Assembly: GCA_029237695.1 (NCBI GenBank)
Contig: CM055279.1
Location: 62,655,586 to 62,719,585 of the forward strand
DNA length: 64,000 nucleotides
Reading direction: 5' to 3'
Source: Conchocele bisecta
Lineage: Eukaryota > Mollusca > Bivalvia > Lucinida > Thyasiridae
A program made the translations under genes and the position numbers. Positions 1 through 11,380 of this stretch are shown here, piece after piece. Within the stretch, counting starts at the first letter, position 1; every line of letters begins with the position of its first letter. Below the pieces are notes generated by a model. That model searched no databases, had not been told where the DNA came from, and was given only the letters and a program-made list of their open reading frames with translations.

Positions 1-355
1 GAGCGAGCATGACGATGTGACGCATATAATCAGCATATGCGTTTATGGTATAAGATAAGCGTCTACAGTGTTGATCGATGTTGTGCATACTTCCGCCGTG
101 TGTATGTACTCATGTATGAGATACTGAGGGGGATGAGTGGTTTTGAAAATGGGTATACACCGCCATTTTCAAAGTATTCCCCTAAACAAAATGAACGAGC
201 ATGACGATGTGACGCATAGAATCAGCATACGCGTTTATGGTATAAGATAAGCGTCTACAGTGTTGGTCGATGTTGTGCATACTTCCGCCGTGCATGTACT
301 TATGTATGAGATACTGAGGGGGAGTGGTTTGAAAATGGGTATACACTGCCATTTA
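1..355. repeat. Direct tandem duplication, about 190-bp unit
   Basis: The first about 191 bases are repeated almost unchanged from about 192 to 355; both copies share the stretch beginning gagcatgacgatgtgacgca. Each unit ends in an imperfect palindrome around TTTGAAAATGG and CCATTTTCAAAG, the same palindrome that is amplified at 3050-3372. No coding sequence is apparent. Confidence 0.85.
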
Positions 356-589
356 TGAATCTGTTTTATTACTCCACTCATAACCGTACTCAACGCTGAC
401 TACCATGTAACATGTTCATATTTCTAGAACACTGATCTCTGTTTTCTATATATTTGTCTTCTTATGACATTGACCTGCGTCTGCATTTTTCAAGCTACGC
501 TGTTACACGTGCCAGTCAGCTGAGTAGTGCTCAGTCTGAGTTGGGTACAGACAGGGATAATATGTATATATGATTGTGTACTGTATAGT

Positions 590-1340
590 GATGTGTATGG
601 CACACCGTTTTTGTCGCGCCCGCTTGCGGATAGCGCGACATAGTCGGCGTACGTTCGTCCGTACGTCCGTGTGTGCAGGTTTGCATTAAAGTTTTCGGGT
701 ACCTCTTATCTGTGTTAGTCGGATTGACTTGAAACTTCATATACCTATTAATCATCATCCATATTTATACCACACCCATGCGACCCTGATGCCCAAGGTC
801 AAGGTCAAATCACTTAGAGATTTACGTTAACGTTATTTTTCAAATATTTGTGTTAAATTTGCCTGGTACCCCTTATCTCTGCGACCATAAGTCGGATTTA
901 CTTGAAGCTTTGTATACTTTTTTCATCATCCATATTTACATTATATAGCACATCCAAGCAGCCTTGATACCCAAGGTCAATGTCAAGTTACAAGGTCGGG
1001 TACCAAATATCTCTGCAACAATAAGTCGGATTGGCTTTAAACTTCTTAACCTTCATCCATAGTTTTATTCTGTAGCACACCCATGTCATCTTCATGCCCA
1101 TGGTAAAGGCCAAATTACTTAGACATTTGTTTTAAAGTTTTTGAAATATTTGTGGTAAAAGTTGTTCTTACGGTGAAGTACCAATATCTTTGCAAACTTA
1201 AGTTAGATTATCTTGATATTGCGTCACATATAGTGGCACTTTGGCGTCCATACGTGCGTTCAGATTTTCATTTGTATTCCCTATCCAGCACTCGTAGGGT
1301 GCGACATGCGGGCCGCGGCCATCTACATGTAGTACTATTT
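590..1340. repeat. Dispersed-type repeat with three diverged internal segments
   Basis: Three successive segments of about 150-170 bp share blocks such as tcggattgacttgaaactt, catccatattta and cccaaggtcaaggtcaa. The unit starts in a GC-rich block (cgcgcccgcttgcgg) and ends near another (gcgacatgcgggccgcgg). This looks like an old transposon or satellite-derived repeat; no protein is readable. Confidence 0.6.
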
Positions 1341-3049
1341 ATTCCCGAACCGAAATATCTCAAAAGATATCTAGATTTGTGAATTAGGTATATTATTTAA
1401 CCAAATAGACTATATATTGTATTACAATAGAGATATCTCAATGTAAGATTTCAATAAGATTTCCATTGGTTCAATAAGAATAAGATATCTCTTTGATATT
1501 AATATATCTGTTTGACCATTCAAAGTAATAGATAATTATCTTGTTTCGAGAATAAGTAGTAACACGGCTGCGTGCCATAGAGTTGTCGCGTGAAATGAAC
1601 ATGATTTGCTATTGCACATTTTCATTGTAGCGATTCGGTCAGCGTACTACATGTACCTACTTACGATCATACTAAAGTTACAAATGTATACATATAAACT
1701 GGTACGTGTAGCTGGGCTCGTGATTTATTTAACGCAATACACAGTACATGTGCACAGAACGGATATATGCCATTCCTTATGTTTACATATGGGACGTTAT
1801 ATATGGAAAAAAATGCAAGAACCTGTGCGAACTTGTTTTATCCAAAGATGTTTACTAATGAAATAATGGTACTACCAGGAGCGGACTATCTAAGAATGGT
1901 GTTCCCTTATTGGAGCCCCATGTAATGTCAATGGAAATCAAACGAAAAAATGTATAACAAAAAGTTACTTACAAAAATAATTTATATCTACATGCTTATT
2001 ATATATTGGTGCTTGTCTTATTAGCATGACAATTATACATTATGTTGTAGTTAGGAAATAATAGGCACAGTGAGGTGTTTTCATGTACACATGTTATCAT
2101 TACACACCTGTTTGCACAGTGTGTTTACACGTGTTGCCATCAAATTGTGTTCGTTATTGGCAAACTACTGCAGTATTTCTCGGTTCGTTGCTGGGATGAT
2201 ACTTATATACATATACATTAAACGTGGATATGGAATATTTGTGTAGGTAATTTTATTTTTTTTAGCTAGATTTCTTGTTTGATTTCCATCGACTTTGCTG
2301 CTCCAATAAGGGAACATCTACATAAGTCTAATATCGTATGACACTCACGGACAAGAACTAGTATTATTGAAAAAGTATTAGTTGATTTTTTATTTGTGAT
2401 GCATGTTGTTTAGCGAGATATGTATTTTGTATATTACGCCACCCAAGTCTCCGTTTCAAATACACACTGATACATGTATATTCACACTGACGTGACATAA
2501 AAGGACAGGTAAATAATTTAATAGCAGTCGACAAATTTTACCCGTAAGCCAAGTTGTTGGTTTATGGTTTGCGGACTTCTAGTACATGCTGGTTTACCAT
2601 AAAGCTTGCTGCCTAATCTGGTGCCACGCCGCATTGTAGACTTAGTATTTTTAGAATAATTACACAGGTATAACTTTGTGACTGCACTTGTGTGACTGAA
2701 ACACGATATTATCTGCATTCATCAGATCAGTATCTGGTGCCAGGCGAAATAGCTACAATCAAAGAAACACAAGTGAGAGATCGACAGGAAATTGCATACT
2801 ACAAGTTGGAAGACTAAACACTGTTGACAGCCCACTGCACACACACACACCTCCCAACCGACACACACTAGCGCGCTAGTCATTTAGTTTCCGTTCATAA
2901 GTTAAGCCTCATTTCATATGCTGGGCTTATACAGCCATATACATAAGCATACACCCCACTCGTTATCTTTATGAAAAGGGGAAATGATGATGACAATGTA
3001 AATGCGTAAGTCTAAAATCATTTCTTAAACACACAGCTTAGTATATTTT
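1341..3049. other. Intergenic DNA without recognisable genes
   Basis: AT-rich sequence with only short, unconvincing open frames. It includes runs of atatctc and gatatctt around 1360-1510 and a CA-rich patch near 2840. I see no gene, RNA or mobile-element ends here. Confidence 0.5.
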
Positions 3050-3372
3050 TGGGGAGTACTTTGAAAATGGGCCGACTAGCCATTTTCAAAGTACTCCCGT
3101 CAGTGTATCGAGGTACTTATTTGCTGGGCTGACTAGCATCCACTACTCCCGTCTGTGTACTGAGAGGGATACTTTGAAAATGGGCTGACTAGCCATTTTC
3201 AAACTACTCCCGTTTCTGTGTACCTGAGGGAGTACTTTGAAAATGGCCGACTAGCCATTTTTTCAACTACTCCCGTCGAGTGTATCGAGGGGAGTTACTT
3301 TGAAAAATTGGCCGACTAGCCATTTTCAAAACTACTCCCGTCCTGTGTACCTGAGGGAGTTCTTGAAAATGG
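3050..3372. repeat. Tandem array of fold-back units
   Basis: About five units of about 55-65 bp, each an inverted repeat reading roughly GGGAGTACTTTGAAAATGG, then CGACTAG, then CCATTTTCAAAGTACTCCC, separated by short GTGTA-containing linkers. The same palindrome occurs singly at about 135-180 and 320-355. Each unit could fold into a hairpin; this looks like local amplification of a small fold-back element. Confidence 0.8.
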
Positions 3373-4264
3373 GGAGTAATTTTGAAATTCCTACACCGGT
3401 CTATATTCATGATATTTCGGGGAAAAGACACCGCTGTGCAAATTCACAGTGTACCTGGATTCGCACACCTCGATTGTGTACTTAATTCACCACTGTTGTT
3501 ACAGTTTTTAAACACATTTGACTTTCTGGGGGGGGGGGGTGGGGGTGGGGGATGAATGTAGTGTCTTTTTTTTTAGTGGCTAAAAGCCTAAATAGACAGT
3601 AATGACATTAACAATGTCAATGGGAATTGAAAACAAATACATTTGTTTAATTGAATTGTTGGTCTGAAAACATAGATTCAAAGTGAATCTACAAGTATCG
3701 AGATGCCACAAACACACAGAGTCCGAGATGCACCATAAATTATTTAAACAACAATTGTGGAAACAAAATTGATCGCGAAAACCAATGACTCGGCATATTT
3801 TCAGAACAGACGCAAACTGTTCAATAAAGTGTGTGTTTTTTTGGACACATTAATGATTGTTAAAAGTGCTGTCGAAGTCAGCACGATACAAATATTGGTC
3901 AACAGTAATAAAGAAATAATTCCTACCTGAAACGAATGTTTCGTGAATGGCAGCCAGTTCTCGTTAGACTTATGTAGAATGTAAGTCAATTATTGATGCG
4001 TCTTGGAAATCACCGTATTGTCATCTCAACTTTACCAAATTTGCAGAAATGTACATTTGTAGCATTCACAAATCGTTGAGTACACAATGCGTATCTGTAT
4101 TTCCGTATTTAGAGCATATCAACTATGAAGACAGCAATAATTTCACGACGGCTTGTACCAGTACGTGTAATGGCAATATGACCAATCATTGTATTATTAC
4201 GCGTTTGGCAGGTAAACTAAGATAAAGCCAGCAATAAATAGATAATAACAAAACTCACTTCCTT
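3373..4264. other. Intergenic DNA with a G-rich tract
   Basis: No gene seen. A G-rich run lies at about 3526-3551 (thirteen or more consecutive G then GGTGGGGGTGGGGG), which could form a quadruplex. The rest is AT-rich single-copy-looking sequence. Confidence 0.45.
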
Positions 4265-4265
4265 A

Positions 4266-4556
4266 TATTATACATGTATGCTACTAGTTGATTGAATTCT
4301 GGATATAGCAAACATATCTACCTTTCAAAAGATTTTATTTTCGGAATTACTTTTTTTATAGCGTAACTATAATTAACCATAATTAACACGGAATATAGTA
4401 TGACGTCACACATGTATGTTACTAGTTGATTGAATTTTGGATATAGCAAACGTATCTACCTTTTAAAAGATTTTATTTTCGGAATTACTTTTTATAGCGT
4501 AACTATAATTAACCGTAATTAACACGGAATATAGTATGACGTCACACATGTAAATA
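4266..4556. repeat. Tandem duplication, about 145-bp unit
   Basis: Two near-identical copies run from about 4266 and 4411, both containing ctactagttgattgaatt, gattttattttcggaatt and ending in tatgacgtcacacatgta. The TGACGTCA inside each copy is a perfect CRE-type palindrome. No coding content. Confidence 0.85.
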
Positions 4557-5549
4557 AAATCGCATTTTTCAATAAAAAAAGCTTACTAGTTAAACTTAAA
4601 TTTGTTACTGGTTGGTATATTACATTAAAAAAAGTGTCCTGTGTCCAATACATTGGACACATGACACTATGGCTCTTATTAAAAAGGTTCGAACATTGAC
4701 TATATGGCATACGAGGCGTTCTAAATGAGGCTCCACACGGATATTCTATTTAACCTAAATTTCATAGGAAAGCTATTTTTTGCGAATTACATGCGTATTA
4801 TTATTTTAATATATATCGACTGTTTACAGGTGTTAGCATGTTTCAATATTGAACGAACATATACCTTATTGGTATCGGCACACTTTCATTTTACGAGGTT
4901 TCCCGCAGCGAACCCCATTCGGCCCGTGGACCCATTATAAATATAGAACGCCAGTAACTTTTCACGAGAATATAGGCGTTCTATGAAAATTAGGAATGCC
5001 CGCTATAAATTATAACCTGCCATGTGGGACCCCAGCTTATTATTTTTTTATTTTTTTTTTATGATTAAATGTTTTATTTCACTTTTCAATACATCATGTA
5101 CATTATATAGCAAATTGAACATAATGATGATAATAGTATCTAATAATAATAAACAAGTTACATACACAATGTATTAGAAAGTAGTGTTTAGAAGAGAGTA
5201 ATGTTAGGGGAGATGATGAAGAGAAAAATAGGAAGAAGGAAAGAAAGATTTCCATTTGTGTTCGCATCAAATAGACCTGCGTTGTTTTACAATTATCATT
5301 ATCTATGCGACCCCAGCTTTACAATGTTCAAGTAATGCATTTAATTGACTTAGGTAATTTAGAAATGTCCTGCCTCATTTGCATATCAAATAGCATGATA
5401 AAACGCGCGTTTCTATCAGAAAATTAAAGATTAATAAATGTTTGCACTTAAACAAATCATTTTGCATATAACATGATTTCGTAAAGCAGATGGCTGCTCA
5501 CTGCTACTGCAAAATCAGTGATCGTCCTCCGTTTCAAAGTTGTACTTAC
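4557..5549. other. Probable downstream intron of the MIB-like gene
   Basis: No exon could be recognised here on the minus strand below the splice donor at 5548-5549. The stretch holds a T-rich run near 5040-5060 and otherwise AT-rich sequence. It is likely intronic if the MIB-like gene continues leftwards; the rest of that gene is not visible in the window. Confidence 0.4.
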
Positions 5550-5727
5550 CCACTCAACCCAGGAACATCGAAGCGAGTGAAAGGATGTTGTATGCTGTGT
5601 TGGTCCTTGAAGTAACACCGTGTGCAAAGGTCAAAGTCCTCGCATTTGGCGCAGTGCCACCTGATTCCTGTAATTCCCATCTGGTAACAGTCGCGGCCAT
5701 CACAGTTGAAATGTCTATGTATTACAC
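5550..5727 (-). CDS. MIB-like E3 ubiquitin ligase, exon with ZZ zinc finger
   Basis: Read on the minus strand this 178-nt exon encodes a ZZ-type zinc finger. It has the paired cysteines CAKC and CTRC, with upstream Cys residues in FNCDGRDC and histidines near the end (QHSIQHPF). In Mind bomb and HERC2-type ligases this finger directly follows the first MIB/HERC2 domain, as here. An acceptor (ATACAG) precedes it at 5728 and a consensus donor (GTAAGT) follows at 5549-5544. The exon opens with two bases that complete the glycine codon left open by the exon ending at 6235. Human family members ubiquitinate Notch ligands and other targets in the cytoplasm; for this copy that role is inferred. Later domains (second MIB, ankyrins, RING) are not in the window. 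Confidence 0.85.
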
Positions 5728-6234
5728 CTGTATGGAGAATAACACGATCATAGTGTCTTTTGATATCCAGTTAGTAAGGCAAGGGTAGGAATCGCTTAGG
5801 CATTATCGGGCTTGCCGAGCAATTCATACAGTGTCCGAGCCGAGTCACATAAACGTTATGTTTCTTACATCTAGAATGCCAAACTAGTGTCGTTTGATAT
5901 CAAATATATAGACAATGCTAGGAAGAGCATGGGAATTCCGAGCGGTGCCGATAAATGGAGAATACAAAGCCATACATTTTTGAAATCGGATTTTAACGCA
6001 GTCCACGACCGTGCAAAACACGTTTGAAACAGAATAATAGCAAATGACCCTTTAATGTTTCTTTTGAAACATAAATGACGATACATTGTAAATATATACC
6101 GGTATTACACGTAATATTGCGCCCTTTCTATCTCCATTATTAATAACCCAATATATGAGCAAGGTAAGCTTTACTTTGGAACGTACGGTATGTGTATTGA
6201 ATAATATAATATATATTTACAAGTAGTACATTAC

Positions 6235-6439
6235 CTGCGGGGGCACTGTCTAGAACCCTCAGATCGTATTTGCTTTCTTTCCCGGTTCTACATTTGGTCT
6301 GCTTGCCCATGTCCCACTGTACCTCCACGCTGTGGTCGGCGTTGACCTTTATCACCGTACCTATGTGACCCTCGCCGCCATCAGAGTCACCGAGACTCCA
6401 GTCCGGGCCTCTTACTACTCGTACTCCTTCTATGGGCAT
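6235..6439 (-). CDS. MIB-like E3 ubiquitin ligase, first coding exon (MIB/HERC2 domain)
   Basis: The exon begins with ATG at 6439 and encodes about 68 residues forming one MIB/HERC2 domain. The family hallmarks are visible in order: [20 protein letters not shown], a VEVQWD strand and KYDLRVLD. It ends in a CAG/GTAATG splice donor at 6235/6234 in phase 1, matching the next exon at 5727. The ATG lies seven residues before the RGPDW motif, as expected for a MIB N-terminus. A TTAG just upstream could also be a splice acceptor, so an earlier exon is not excluded. The gene reads away from the Polinton, whose left end lies about 360 bp upstream. Confidence 0.85.
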
Positions 6440-6798
6440 CGTCTAATGACCAGTAATATACCATAGAACACCATGAATTTGATTGGAGAATGTATACGGG
6501 TATACAAATTTAAAAGCCCAACTATACTGGGAGAAGGCCGGCAGTCATTCAGCCAGTATTATTGGACTTCTAAATGTTTATATATCCAACATATCTTACA
6601 ACAAAGCCGCACATTCCGTATAATTGCAAGCCAATGTTATTTCAGAATGTTTATTGCACAATTATTTTAAATCCTATTTTGAATTATTCTTCCAGATTCC
6701 AACAAAAACTGCATTTTTCTAATTTTATCTCCGACAATACAACAACTCTGTAAAGCGCCAAAATCACTGTCCTACGAGTTGTTGCTGCGATGACAATA
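6440..6798. other. Upstream flank of the MIB-like gene, up to the Polinton insertion
   Basis: This stretch should hold the 5' untranslated region, promoter or upstream intron of the minus-strand MIB-like gene. I do not see a clear TATA box in the correct orientation. The last five bases (6794-6798, CAATA) are the left copy of the target-site duplication of the Polinton. Confidence 0.5.
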
Positions 6799-6954
6799 AG
6801 TAGCATAGAGGGAGTCAAAATGATACCACCTACGGTGGTATAATTTCGAACACTCTATACTACCCCCACCACCCGCGAAAAATCCAAAAATTGGTTAACG
6901 AGAAAATTGTATCCTACAGAAAATTTATGAATTTTGGAGAAAATAATTTGGAAA
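6799..6954 (+). repeat. Left terminal inverted repeat of Polinton 1
   Basis: Hand alignment with the reverse complement of 23573-23727 shows no gaps and about 12 mismatches. Near the tip is an 8-bp hairpin (ATACCACC-TAC-GGTGGTAT, about 6821-6839), and TAGAG/CTCTA copies bracket it. Confidence 0.92.
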
Positions 6955-6968
6955 TAATTAATGCAATT

Positions 6969-7265
6969 TCAATGTGCCGCGAGTGATAGTTTATATTCCA
7001 ACACCCAATTTTTCTCCTCCAATATAGCTAATTTATTTCGCAGATCAGCAATTAATTCTACCAGCTCTAGTCTACTCCGTTCTCCTTTAGCCACAGGGCA
7101 GCGTAGTTGCCTATGTCTACAAAGAGTTTGGGCACTAACGAATTTACAAGGGCATCTGGGGCATTGAAATTGCGGGGCGACACAAGGAAATGTTCTACGT
7201 CTCGATAGATGCCTTCGTAAATAGTCTTACCACGTAAACGTTTTACAACAAGTCACACACTCCAT
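6969..7265 (-). pseudogene. Small two-zinc-finger, leucine-zipper-like protein
   Basis: The minus strand from ATG 7265 to TGA 6969 reads as a 98-residue protein broken only by one in-frame TAA (about residue 13). It has two fingers of the C-x2-C...H-x4-5-C kind; the second is CPRCPCKFVSAQTLCRH followed by a closing Cys. A leucine- and charge-rich coiled coil follows (LVELIADLRNKLAILEE). The first finger contains the stop. The same finger style occurs in the neighbouring polymerase (about 8536-8600). It lies directly inside the left terminal repeat and diverges from the polymerase gene, with about 105 bp between the starts. A DNA-binding regulator is a reasonable guess, not shown. Confidence 0.65.
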
Positions 7266-7370
7266 TATATATATGTATTGTTATATATTCAATTGGACTT
7301 GAAAATTTACATGATGTTTCTTCACTTCCAATTGAACAGATACATTTCATAGGTTATATATACAGAAAAT

Positions 7371-10300
7371 ATGATAACGCCAGAAACTAGAGCAGAAATA
7401 GAAAGTTTGAGAAGAGAAGCCGAATCTCTAGGGATTACATATAGTAAATGGTTGAGAGTTAGGGGGTTGTCAAAGCTGATAAACGCCACAGAGAATGAGG
7501 CGTTTATGAAGCGGTTTACCCGCGCCTATAAAAGAGGGGCATCTAATGATCTATCCAACCCCGTTGTAGCTGATGCAGTTGGTAACAGAATTCAAAAAGA
7601 AAGTATTCCGGGGTTAAGGGCTAGTGTAATAAAACCTTCAAGCACCAATAATTTGTCCCAAATTAGACACACAGGTCACCCAATACCAAATAATAAGAAA
7701 AGATCTATCGTTCGCGCGATAGTGGAAAAAGGTGAAGAAATATTCGGGGCTCTTGATGAAACATTGGAAAAGGTAGAAAATGGAAGACGGGTAGTTACAT
7801 TATCCTTTCGTAAAAACATTGACATCAACGAGTCTGAACGCATGTCCGATAAACTCGCTCCGTATCTAACAACAATTTTTTATTAAGCTAGAACATATGG
7901 AGGAAACTAAAAATGGAAAACCTATAACTATAATAATGCACACAAATCTCGGTAGCGAACAACTATCATCAATGAAAACCGTTAAAAATTGGTTGTCAGA
8001 TAAGGAGGAAACACGAATAATGTCCGATAAAATAGACAGACCAAATACAAAGTGGAAGTTTGTAAGATGGGTAGAGGTTTTTGTAAAGCTAATACAGGGC
8101 AGTAGGGGAATAGATTTGGGACTACAATCCAAAGAAGCAGCAGGAGGAGAACTTCCAGAATGGTTGAAGAATAAAAAAGGTATGTATTCTTTAGATAAGT
8201 ATAATGACGACCTTTGTCTGTTCAGATGTTTAGCGATGCATATGACAGGTAAAAGACCTGACAGATGTACGGACAAGGCGAAAGAATTTAGTAAGCAATA
8301 CACCGGCAGTAATGTTGTTTCTCCAATTCCTTTTTCAGATCTGAAAAAGGTTGAAGAGTTTTTTAAAATCGGTATAGAAAAATATATCAACCGACACAAG
8401 GTGGTGTTTGGTGGTTGAAAAAGGTACCAGCACACTATAAGGCAATAGGTAATAAACCAATGACAATAGGACTGTTTAATAATCACGCATTTCTGATAAA
8501 AAAACTTAAAAATCTATCTAAAATTTACGCCTGCGATAATTGCAAACAGAAATTCACGAAAGCGAGTAATATGAAGAGACACGGACCAAAATGTATGAAC
8601 GGTGAGACAAAAGTAATATGTGATGGTAATCATTTAGAGCGCCCGCGTTCGTCGTTTTAGAAAGCGTTTTACCCAAAAAGTTCTAACAGTTATGGGGCGA
8701 TCGATTGGATGTACTCTGTGGAAAAGCAGGAGGCAATTCACATTCACCACGAACAGTGTGGACACGCGGGTGAAAGATGTATTTTAAGAGCTCCAGTAGA
8801 TGGATAATGTCCAGAAACCAATACAGTATATCAATATCACGGCTGTTACTGGCACGGGTGCGAGATTCATGCAAAGCATAGAAAAGAAGAACGCGCATCC
8901 ACTATGAGAAGAGATAAATTTATTAGAAGCAAATAATTCAACCTAGTAGTTATGTGGGAATGCGAATTCCAAAGAATGGGTAAAGATATAAAGATCGGTT
9001 GCGACACTACTCTTTATCCATATCAGATAGTATATGATTTTGAGGCGTATCTCCAGCCAGAATTTGAAACTATCGATAATAGTTTAGAATACGAGGCCGA
9101 GCACGTTCCGGTAAGCGTTAGTATAGGAGATAATTTCTCAGGAACAGTAACTCATATTTGTGATAAAGATCCTGCAAAACTCACAGAAAAATTCGTAGAA
9201 GATTTGAAAGTCAGGGGAAAAGCTATAAGAGAAGAAGTATGGTTAAGATATGGGTTTAATACAGAACATTTACGTAAAAACCAAATCACCAAGATCGAAC
9301 AGTGGATATATCAAGCACCGGTTATAGGTTTTAACAGCAGTAAGTACGATATAAACTTAATAAATAAATATCTAGTAGGCGAACTGGCATCAACAACAAA
9401 GAAAGTAATGGTCGGAAAACGTCAAACGCAACAATATTTCTATTTACTCCAGAGTTTAGATTTCTTGATGTAATACTTTATCTAGGACCTGGTGTAAGTT
9501 GCGATAGTTGGATAAAAGCCTAGGACTGCAAAGGACAGAACTTTTTCTTTCCTTACGATATAGAGAATTGGTATTCCAAACTATCTGGGAAAATGTTAAT
9601 AGATGAAACAGAATTAAGTAAATGTCGTAAAATTTTCGAAGAAAATAATATGAAAACTTTCAGCTATTATATGAAAACTTTCAGCTATTGGTTGAAATAT
9701 TACAACGATTTAGATGTAGCACCGCTCCTAGAAGCGGTGGGAAAATGTGTGAATTTTATAAACACAGAGGTGTGGATATTTTCAAAGATGCGGTAACACT
9801 ACCTGGAGTAGCTATACAATATTTATTGAGAGGAACCATTAAAGAACAAAAATCTTCAAATACTATTATAACGGAGTATGCTCTATATGCACCAAAAGAA
9901 GAAACATACGAAATGATGAAAGACGCTCTAGTTGGTGGTCCATCAATAGTATTTACACGATATGCAGAAGCCGGTGTTTCAAAGATTGGAACTCCAATTC
10001 ACGAATTGGTTGGTAAAACAAGTCAGGCTGTTTTGGGGTATGATGCAAACGCGTTATATTTATCTACGTTAAATAAAGAGATGCCGTGTGGGAGAGAAAC
10101 TATATACCATATAGAAACCCCACATAACCCTAAATTTATTAAAAGGTTTTGTAAAAGAGTTTTATCTGGAGACTGGTTTGGGTTTGCGGAGGTGGATATA
10201 GAAATTCCACACAACTGAAAAGATAAGTTTTCTGAAATGTCCCCAATATTTATAAACAGAGAAGTAGAGGTTGATGAAGTTCCCGCACACATGTTAAAAT

Positions 10301-11332
10301 ATTTAAAAGATACTAGTCGAACAAGAGGAGATGGAAAAATATTGGTGGGATCTATGACGGCCACTAAAGTACTGCTGTACGCGCCACTGTTGAAATGGTA
10401 TTTAAAACACGGCCTAGAAATAACGGGAGTTTATCGTGTTATACATTATGTTAGTGGTAAACCCTTCGAATGGTTCGCGAAAGAAGTTACAGCCGCAAGA
10501 CGAACGGGGGATGTAGAACCAAATAAGAAACCAGTAGCCGATATAATGAAATTATTAGGAAACTCGTGTTGTGGACAAATGATAGAGGCAACGGAGAGAC
10601 ATTTAAATACGACATATACACAAGACGAAACCTGTGTTGACAAAGCATTAAGATCTGCATTCTTTGACGATTTGGAAGAGATAGGAGATGCGTACGAAAT
10701 ATCTTCCCAAAAACCCCGGTGTGCAGTAAAGAGACCCTTCCACTGCGGAATAGCGGTTTATCAATTAGCTAAATTGAGAATGTTGGAATTTTACTACGAA
10801 GTTCTGGACAAATACGTGAAAAGAGAAGAATTTGAATAAATATAGATGGACACGGATAGTACGTATATAGGAGTTAGTGGAAAAACAATAGAGGAATTGA
10901 TTAGACCTAACTTACTAGACGAGTTTGAAGAAGAAAAAAAGAAATGGTTGGCTTGGGATAAATGGAGCGAAAGAGAGCCAGGACTTTTCAAAATGGAATT
11001 TAGCGGAGCTAGGGCGATAGCGTTATTTAGTAAGTGTTATTTCGTAGAAAAAGTTAATTCCACTAATTTTGATAATTCTAAGGAATTAATTAATAAAAAC
11101 TCTGCGAAAGGAAAGTCCAAGAGAACTAACAATTTAAATTGGGATAAATATAAACGAGTACTAATTGAAACTACAGAAGATGGAAAACACATTATAGATG
11201 TAGCACAAAATGAGGATTTAAAAGGAAAGACGGTGTTATGAAAACGTACAATTAACACAAATTAGGACTCTCGGCGTACTACGATAAAAGACGCGTGTTA
11301 CCAGACGGAATACATACAGAACCTCTCTACTG
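7371..11332 (+). pseudogene. POLB: Protein-primed-type family B DNA polymerase, with frameshifts and stops
   Basis: The gene starts at ATG 7371 and its conserved tail ends at TGA about 11330-11332, giving a polymerase of roughly 1,300 residues. Motifs appear in order. There is a possible OTU-like block (DDLCLFRCLA, Cys codon 8215) and a C2HC finger (about 8536-8600), then YQYHGCYWHGC (about 8820-8850). Exo I is VYDFEAYL (9030-9053), Exo II GFNSSKYD (about 9325-9350), Exo III YYNDLDV (about 9698). Pol A is GYDANALYLS (about 10035), Pol B KLLGNSCCG (about 10549) and Pol C DTDS (10849). Breaks are frameshifts near 7890, 8415, 9450 and 9750, and in-frame stops near 8658, 8806, 8935, 9521, 10216, 10837 and 10843. 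A 21-bp tandem duplication lies at about 9649-9690. It would replicate the element by protein priming; it is dead as read. Confidence 0.9.
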
Positions 11333-11336
11333 ATTT

Positions 11337-11356
11337 AATTAATTTTAAGAAAATTA
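11337..11356 (+). promoter_or_regulatory. Recurring AT-rich motif, copy 1
   Basis: AATTAATTTTAAGAAAATTA lies immediately after the polymerase stop and before the end of the convergent integrase. Three close matches elsewhere in the element lie just before start codons (14579-14599 minus, 16533-16550, 20012-20031). Here no plus-strand gene follows, so this copy may be a remnant or a 3'-end signal. Confidence 0.4.
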
Positions 11357-11380
11357 GAAATCATCTTACGATTTGTTAAT

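Noticed and set aside
1152..1866. Short plus-strand frames
   Set aside because: They overlap a dispersed repeat or AT-rich DNA and show no domain features.
7866..8486. 206-codon minus-strand frame
   Set aside because: Antisense to the polymerase N-terminal region, which carries the zinc finger and OTU-like blocks in the plus direction.
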